A program made the translations under genes and the position numbers. A model generated the notes under the pieces. That model had not been told where the DNA came from. It made no database searches and was given only the letters and a program-made list of their open reading frames with translations. Positions 8,697 through 12,131 of a DNA stretch of 12,131 bases are shown here, in pieces. Each line of letters begins with the position of its first letter. Positions within the stretch are counted from its first letter, which is position 1. Source of the DNA: DAOUAJ01 sp034433615 (GTDB lineage Bacteria; Chloroflexota; Anaerolineae; DUEN01); contig DAOUAJ010000125.1 of assembly GCA_034433615.1 (NCBI GenBank), positions 1 to 12,131 on the forward strand. Reading direction: 5' to 3'.

Positions 8697-9815
8697 ATGG
8701 CCGATCATCCTTGTCGGGAGCGTCTGGAACGATGCAGCCGCCTGATGAAAGCAGCAGGGCTGGACGCCCTCCTGCTCACCAAGCCGTCTAACATGTTCTA
8801 TCTCACGGGTGATGGGCGTCTGTGCGCGTACGCCATGATCACCCAGGACGGAAAAGTGGCCCTGGGCGTCCCTCAGACCGACGTGAAGGATGTCAAATCG
8901 CTCGCCTGCTTCGATCACATCGTCGGCTTTGAGGACGAGGTGGGCATGATCCACTCCATCGCTCATTACTTCGAGCAGTTCGGCATCCGTCAGGGTGTGG
9001 TGGGGCTGGAGTACACTTTTCTCACCCAGTCCATGATGGGCATGGTCACCCATCCGCACGCTAAGCCGGAGAAAGTGACCGTCAAGGACTGTACCCACAT
9101 CCTGTCTGAGCTGCGTATGGTCAAGGAGGCTGGGGAAGTGGAACGCATCCGGACGGCGGCGAGAGTGGCCGACGCCGGGATGCAGGCGGCCGTGGAAGCC
9201 GTGAAGCCGGGCATTACGGAAAGCCAGGTGGCGGCCGCGGCTGAGTACGCCATGCGACAGGCCGGCGCTGAGGAGTTCTGGCGCACTTACGTGTCCTCAG
9301 GGCCGCGCACCAACATCGCCCACGGGTTGCCGACGCTGCGCAAGCTACAGACGGGCGATTTGGTGATGATTGACGTCCACCCCATCGTGGACGGCTACAG
9401 CGCGGACCTCTGTCGCACCGTGTGCGTGGGCCAGCCGACGGCTGAGCAGCAAACCGCCTACGACCTGTACTTGAAAGCTCAGCAGGCTACCATCGCCAAA
9501 GTCAAGGCGGGGGTCGGGATGGTGGAGTTGGAACAGACCCTGCATGGCATACTTAAAGAGGCGGGGCATGGCGAGCATGTCTTCGGCCCGCCCATCCACG
9601 GTGTGGGCATCGAGTTTGAAGAGGCTCCCTTGCCGCCGGGCCATGCCTTCTTCCACGGCGAGAAGGCGCCACCGCCGTTAGCGGCCAACGTGGTCATCGC
9701 GGTGGGCAACTGTGGATTGTACACCGGCCCCTGGGGCGTGCGGGTGGAGGACACAGTGGTGGTCGGCCTGGAGGGGCCGGAGATTCTGACCGGGTATCCG
9801 CGCTCATTGACGTAG
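8697..9815 (+). CDS. M24-family (Xaa-Pro peptidase-like) protein
   Basis: A 372-residue cytoplasmic protein with the creatinase/prolidase architecture: N-terminal creatinase domain (about 5-140, LERCSRLMKAAGLDALLL then FYLTGDGR) and C-terminal pita-bread peptidase domain (about 150-365). Of the five M24 metal ligands, D226 (MIDVHP), D237 (SADLCRT), H301 (IHGVG) and E351 (VRVEDTVVV) are in place. The stretch where most members have a Glu-Pro-Gly reads VVIAVGNCGLY, so the fourth ligand seems missing, and the usual second histidine (HEAP) is E308 (EEAP). It may be a divergent peptidase, a hydrolase of another C-N substrate, or inactive. The start at 8697 was chosen over ATG 8667 because GGAGGT lies 6 nt upstream. 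The stop is an in-frame TAG 15 bp before the next open frame. Confidence 0.88.
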   Translation: MADHPCRERLERCSRLMKAAGLDALLLTKPSNMFYLTGDGRLCAYAMITQDGKVALGVPQTDVKDVKSLACFDHIVGFEDEVGMIHSIAHYFEQFGIRQGVVGLEYTFLTQSMMGMVTHPHAKPEKVTVKDCTHILSELRMVKEAGEVERIRTAARVADAGMQAAVEAVKPGITESQVAAAAEYAMRQAGAEEFWRTYVSSGPRTNIAHGLPTLRKLQTGDLVMIDVHPIVDGYSADLCRTVCVGQPTAEQQTAYDLYLKAQQATIAKVKAGVGMVELEQTLHGILKEAGHGEHVFGPPIHGVGIEFEEAPLPPGHAFFHGEKAPPPLAANVVIAVGNCGLYTGPWGVRVEDTVVVGLEGPEILTGYPRSLT

Positions 9816-9830
9816 ATACGACCGCCGAGT

Positions 9831-10259
9831 TTGAGCAGAGGTGCGGGGGTGCAGAGGAGACGAGGAGACAAAAAGAGAGGGAGACGGTCTTCGCGTCTCC
9901 TTCTCCCCGTGTCTCCCTGCCTCCCGTGCTCCCTTGCTCCCTTGCACAGAGCATTGAGGCGCTCGCCGGGGCCGGAGTACCTGGCAGAGGTGAAGCGCCT
10001 GGCCCTTTCGGTCCCGGGCGTGCTGGGTGTGCACGACCTGCGGGCCGAGTACATCGGGCCGGACATCGTTCATGCCGGGATGCACATCGAGGTGCGGCGA
10101 GGATTGCCCATCGAAGAGGCGGATCGCATCGCCGAGGAAGCGTACGAGCGGGTGCAACAGGCCATAGACTGCCGTTATTGCATCATCCACGTGGACGCAG
10201 CAGAACCGGAGGGTGTGCCACTGGCAGAAAGGACAACCGCTCGGCTCAACGGCGCATAG
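9831..10259 (+). CDS. Orphan CDF zinc-transporter cytoplasmic (ZT_dimer) domain
   Basis: A 142-codon frame whose residues about 47-125 match the cytoplasmic dimerisation domain of cation diffusion facilitators such as YiiP. The motifs VPGVLGVHDLR, HAGMHIEV and CIIHVD keep H68, H85, H120 and D122, the positions corresponding to the YiiP zinc ligands H232, H248, H283 and D285. The six-helix membrane part that should precede it is absent: upstream there is only the purine/pyrimidine foldback repeat, whose translation (residues about 7-38) is Arg- and Pro/Leu-rich junk. The start is uncertain: TTG 9831 opens the frame, TTG 9942 or 9954 would begin just before the domain, and none has a Shine-Dalgarno. 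It is in the same frame as the M24 gene, one TAG apart, and ends 13 bp before the MFS start. It is either a deletion remnant or a stand-alone metal-binding domain; intact ligands favour recent or continued function. Confidence 0.65.
   Translation: MSRGAGVQRRRGDKKRGRRSSRLLLPVSPCLPCSLAPLHRALRRSPGPEYLAEVKRLALSVPGVLGVHDLRAEYIGPDIVHAGMHIEVRRGLPIEEADRIAEEAYERVQQAIDCRYCIIHVDAAEPEGVPLAERTTARLNGA
9851..9944. repeat. Foldback purine/pyrimidine element with octamer repeats and G4 motif
   Basis: The plus strand is almost pure purine from 9851 to about 9887 and almost pure pyrimidine from about 9894 to 9944. The arms form a long imperfect hairpin (9851-9929) whose core is GGAGACG (9880-9886) and CGTCTCC (9894-9900), then GGAGACA (9864-9870) with TGTCTCC (9910-9916). 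The right arm contains four tandem octamers of the form CTCCCNNG or CTCCCTGC (9913-9944). On the minus strand the G-runs at 9905-9941 meet the G3-N1-7 rule for a G-quadruplex, with loops of 5-6 nt. Confidence 0.75.
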
Positions 10260-10272
10260 AAAAGGATGACTC

Positions 10273-11592
10273 ATGTCCACTCGCAGCTCAGTCACTGGAA
10301 GTGTATCTACTTACCTTCCCTCCACTTTCCGCGCCTTGCGCCACAGAAACTATCGCCTGTTCTTCTTCGGCCAGATGATCTCGCTCATCGGTACGTGGAT
10401 GCAGACGATTGCCCAGCAGTGGCTGGTGTATCGGTTGACAGGTTCAGCAACGATGCTGGGTATGGTCAACCTGGTGGCCGTGCTGCCGCTGGTCCCGTTG
10501 TCACTGTGGGGTGGCTCGCTGGCCGATCGTTTCTCCAAACGTTCGATCATAGTGATCACTCAGTCAGTTATGATGGTGCAGGCTTTCATCCTGGCTGGGC
10601 TGACGTGGGCGGGTGTAGTTCAGGTGTGGCACGTGATGTTGCTGGCCGTAGTGCTGGGCGCGGCGAACGCTGTGGATGTGCCGGCCCGCCAGGCGTTTGT
10701 GGTAGAGATGGTCAACGGCAAAGAGGACCTGACTAACGCCATTGGATTAAATTCGACGATTTTCAATGCGGCGCGCGCCATCGGCCCGGCGGTGGCAGGC
10801 GCGGCTGTGGCAACCACCGGCGAAGCGGGCGCGTTTTGCATCAACGGGATCAGCTTTCTTGCCGTCATCGCCGGCTTGTTGATGATGCACCTGCCCGCTA
10901 CGCCGCGCCCGCTCCGCCAACCCAGGCTGGGAACGCACCTATGGGAAGCCATGCGGTACGTACGAAGCCATCAGGTGGTGATGGTGTTGATGAGCCTGGT
11001 GGCCGTGTCAGCCTTTCTCTCGATGCCGTATAGCACGCTGCTGCCGGTCTTCGCCAAAAGCGTGCTGGACGAAAGCGCAAGGCCAATGCTGGATTTCATG
11101 TGTACCGGATCACGTGCGCTGTTCACGTGCCAATCGCCAGACGCTTTGACTTACGGGCTGTTGATGGCCGCTACCGGCCTAGGGGCGGTGACGGGGGCGT
11201 TGTTTGTGGCTTCTCTACCCGCAAGCGCACGGCGCGGCCGATGGTTGACTCTGGGCAACCTGAGTTTCCCGATATTGCTTGTGGGTATGGCGCTATCGCG
11301 CTCGTTCGCGGTGACGCTGGCCTTGCTGGTGGGCATCGGCTTCAGCTTCGTTGCTCAGAACGCGTTGGCCAATACTTTGATCCAGATCGCTGTACCCGAT
11401 GAATTACGCGGGCGGGTGATGAGTTTCTATTCGCTCACGTTCCAGGGCATGATGCGCCTGGGAGGCATGCAGGCTGGCTTGATGGGAGATTATTTGGGTG
11501 CACCGATGGCTGTGGGCATTGGAGCCCTGGTCTGCCTGGCCTACGGCGCATTCGTCGCATGGCACTATCCTCGCGTGCGAGAAATGGTGTAG
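10273..11592 (+). CDS. MFS_3-type major facilitator exporter
   Basis: An inner-membrane transporter of 439 residues from the EntS-like/transmembrane secretion effector branch of the MFS. The family opening (RHRNYRLFFFGQMISLIGTW), the loop-2 motif GGSLADRFSKR, the DVPARQAFVVEMV segment, the NAIGLNSTIFNAARAIGPAVAG stretch (in two pieces) and the C-terminal VPDELRGRVMSFYSL are all clear. Related exporters move siderophores or drugs; the substrate here is not readable. An insertion of about 20 residues with two cysteines (residues about 268-290, FMCTGSRALFTCQSP) lies in the loop before the GLLMAATGLGAVTGAL helix. The ATG has AAGGA 7 nt upstream and follows the orphan zinc domain by 13 bp, so it is probably read through from the M24 unit; no separate promoter is obvious. 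Confidence 0.9.
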   Translation: MSTRSSVTGSVSTYLPSTFRALRHRNYRLFFFGQMISLIGTWMQTIAQQWLVYRLTGSATMLGMVNLVAVLPLVPLSLWGGSLADRFSKRSIIVITQSVMMVQAFILAGLTWAGVVQVWHVMLLAVVLGAANAVDVPARQAFVVEMVNGKEDLTNAIGLNSTIFNAARAIGPAVAGAAVATTGEAGAFCINGISFLAVIAGLLMMHLPATPRPLRQPRLGTHLWEAMRYVRSHQVVMVLMSLVAVSAFLSMPYSTLLPVFAKSVLDESARPMLDFMCTGSRALFTCQSPDALTYGLLMAATGLGAVTGALFVASLPASARRGRWLTLGNLSFPILLVGMALSRSFAVTLALLVGIGFSFVAQNALANTLIQIAVPDELRGRVMSFYSLTFQGMMRLGGMQAGLMGDYLGAPMAVGIGALVCLAYGAFVAWHYPRVREMV

Positions 11593-11601
11593 GCATGTGA
11601 G

Positions 11602-12129
11602 CTACTGACTCGCCTGGCCCAGCAAGCCGGAAATCGTCCCGGCGATGATCGCGCCGATCATCGCCCCCAAGATGGCTCCCAAAAGTGCACCCAGGAGCCC
11701 CTTACCGATCGCTCCCAACACGATGGCCCCGATGATCGCACTTCCAATCACCCATCGCCTGCTGATATGGCGATCTGCCTTGTAGGTCACAACCGGGTCC
11801 TGGACCAGGCCTCCCCGGATGGTGAGATCACACCCTTCCTGGATCCTGATCCCGGCCCTGGCGTTGTCGAAGACCAGGCAATCCTCCACGGTAGCCTGCG
11901 CGCTGTGATAGGCCCAGATGCCATCCCCCCTGTTGTTGTGGACCTGGCAGTGCCGAAGGACCAGGGTGCTGTCCTCGCAGATCTCCACGCCAGCATATTT
12001 ATTGCCGACGATGTCGCAATCCTCCACTACTCCTCGGCCGCTCTCGTAGACGGAAACGCCGACCCCCTCCCCATCGTGGATGCGACAGCGCCGGATGATC
12101 GGATTAGCGGTGGGGCCGTGAATGCCCAC
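11602..12129 (-). CDS. Parallel beta-helix protein with glycine-zipper membrane tail (5' end beyond window)
   Basis: At least 175 residues are visible; the Met at 12129 is the first in the window but the beta-helix is already under way there, so the true start is probably to the right. Four rungs of about 23 residues are readable, each with a D/H-C core and a G(V/I) turn (NPIIRRCRIHDGEGVGV; VVEDCDIVGNKYAGVEI; VLRHCQVHNNRGDGIWA; TVEDCLVFDNARAGIRI). They are of the pectate-lyase-fold/NosD-like repeat type. After a short linker with RHISRRW comes a 40-residue hydrophobic tail rich in GxxxG spacing (GALLGAILGAMIGAIIAG), a glycine zipper expected to insert in or pack against a membrane. Function is unknown. 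It converges on the MFS gene with 9 bp between the stops. Confidence 0.8.
   Translation of the reverse strand: MGIHGPTANPIIRRCRIHDGEGVGVSVYESGRGVVEDCDIVGNKYAGVEICEDSTLVLRHCQVHNNRGDGIWAYHSAQATVEDCLVFDNARAGIRIQEGCDLTIRGGLVQDPVVTYKADRHISRRWVIGSAIIGAIVLGAIGKGLLGALLGAILGAMIGAIIAGTISGLLGQASQ
11641..11665. repeat. Perfect 11-bp palindrome in the glycine-zipper coding region
   Basis: GGCGATGATCG (11641-11651) and CGATCATCGCC (11655-11665) pair perfectly around a 3-nt loop. The element lies 49 bp past the MFS stop, so on the plus strand it could end or protect the MFS transcript, although no T-tract follows. It also encodes the repetitive Gly-Ala-Ile residues of the opposing gene. Confidence 0.55.
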
Positions 12130-12131
12130 GC

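Noticed and set aside
9816..9941. Possible hidden membrane helices of the CDF transporter in another frame.
   Set aside because: The stretch is purine/pyrimidine repeat in all frames and too short for even two helices.

Overview
The window looks like about 12 kb of ordinary chromosome from a moderately GC-rich bacterium. Gene style and protein sequences resemble Chloroflexota (Anaerolineae-like), but this is an impression from the sequences and not a database result. I see no rRNA, tRNA, CRISPR array, transposase or phage gene.

Layout. The left third is all on the minus strand. Reading right to left (the direction of transcription), a promoter near 4261-4288 drives a tight three-gene operon: an MFS permease (4190-2823), a pyruvate-kinase C-terminal-domain-like protein (2807-2241) and an orphan MalK-type ABC ATPase (2217-1060). 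A second minus-strand unit follows from its own promoter: a 70-residue zinc-ribbon membrane protein (951-739) and mutY (698 to beyond base 1). The centre is clpB on the plus strand (4397-6988), converging on a DUF234-type ATPase on the minus strand (8413-7022). An 11-bp perfect inverted repeat carries the stop codons of both genes in its arms. Upstream of the ATPase is a 283-bp divergent intergenic region. It holds a near-consensus promoter on each strand, and two tandem dyads overlap the ATPase promoter.

The right third is mostly plus strand: an M24 peptidase-family protein (8697-9815), a purine/pyrimidine foldback repeat (9851-9944), an orphan zinc-transporter cytoplasmic domain (9831-10259) and an MFS_3 exporter (10273-11592). 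A minus-strand parallel beta-helix protein with a glycine-zipper membrane tail (12129-11602) runs off the right edge.

How the genes relate. MutY (DNA repair) and ClpB (protein disaggregation) are housekeeping functions. The other genes are transporters, regulators or proteins of unknown role. I do not see a clear multi-gene novel system. The most unusual points are the orphan CDF cytoplasmic domain behind a foldback octamer repeat, the tandem operator at the ATPase promoter, the beta-helix/glycine-zipper fusion, the M24 protein that seems to lack a metal-binding glutamate, and the stop-codon palindrome between clpB and the ATPase gene.
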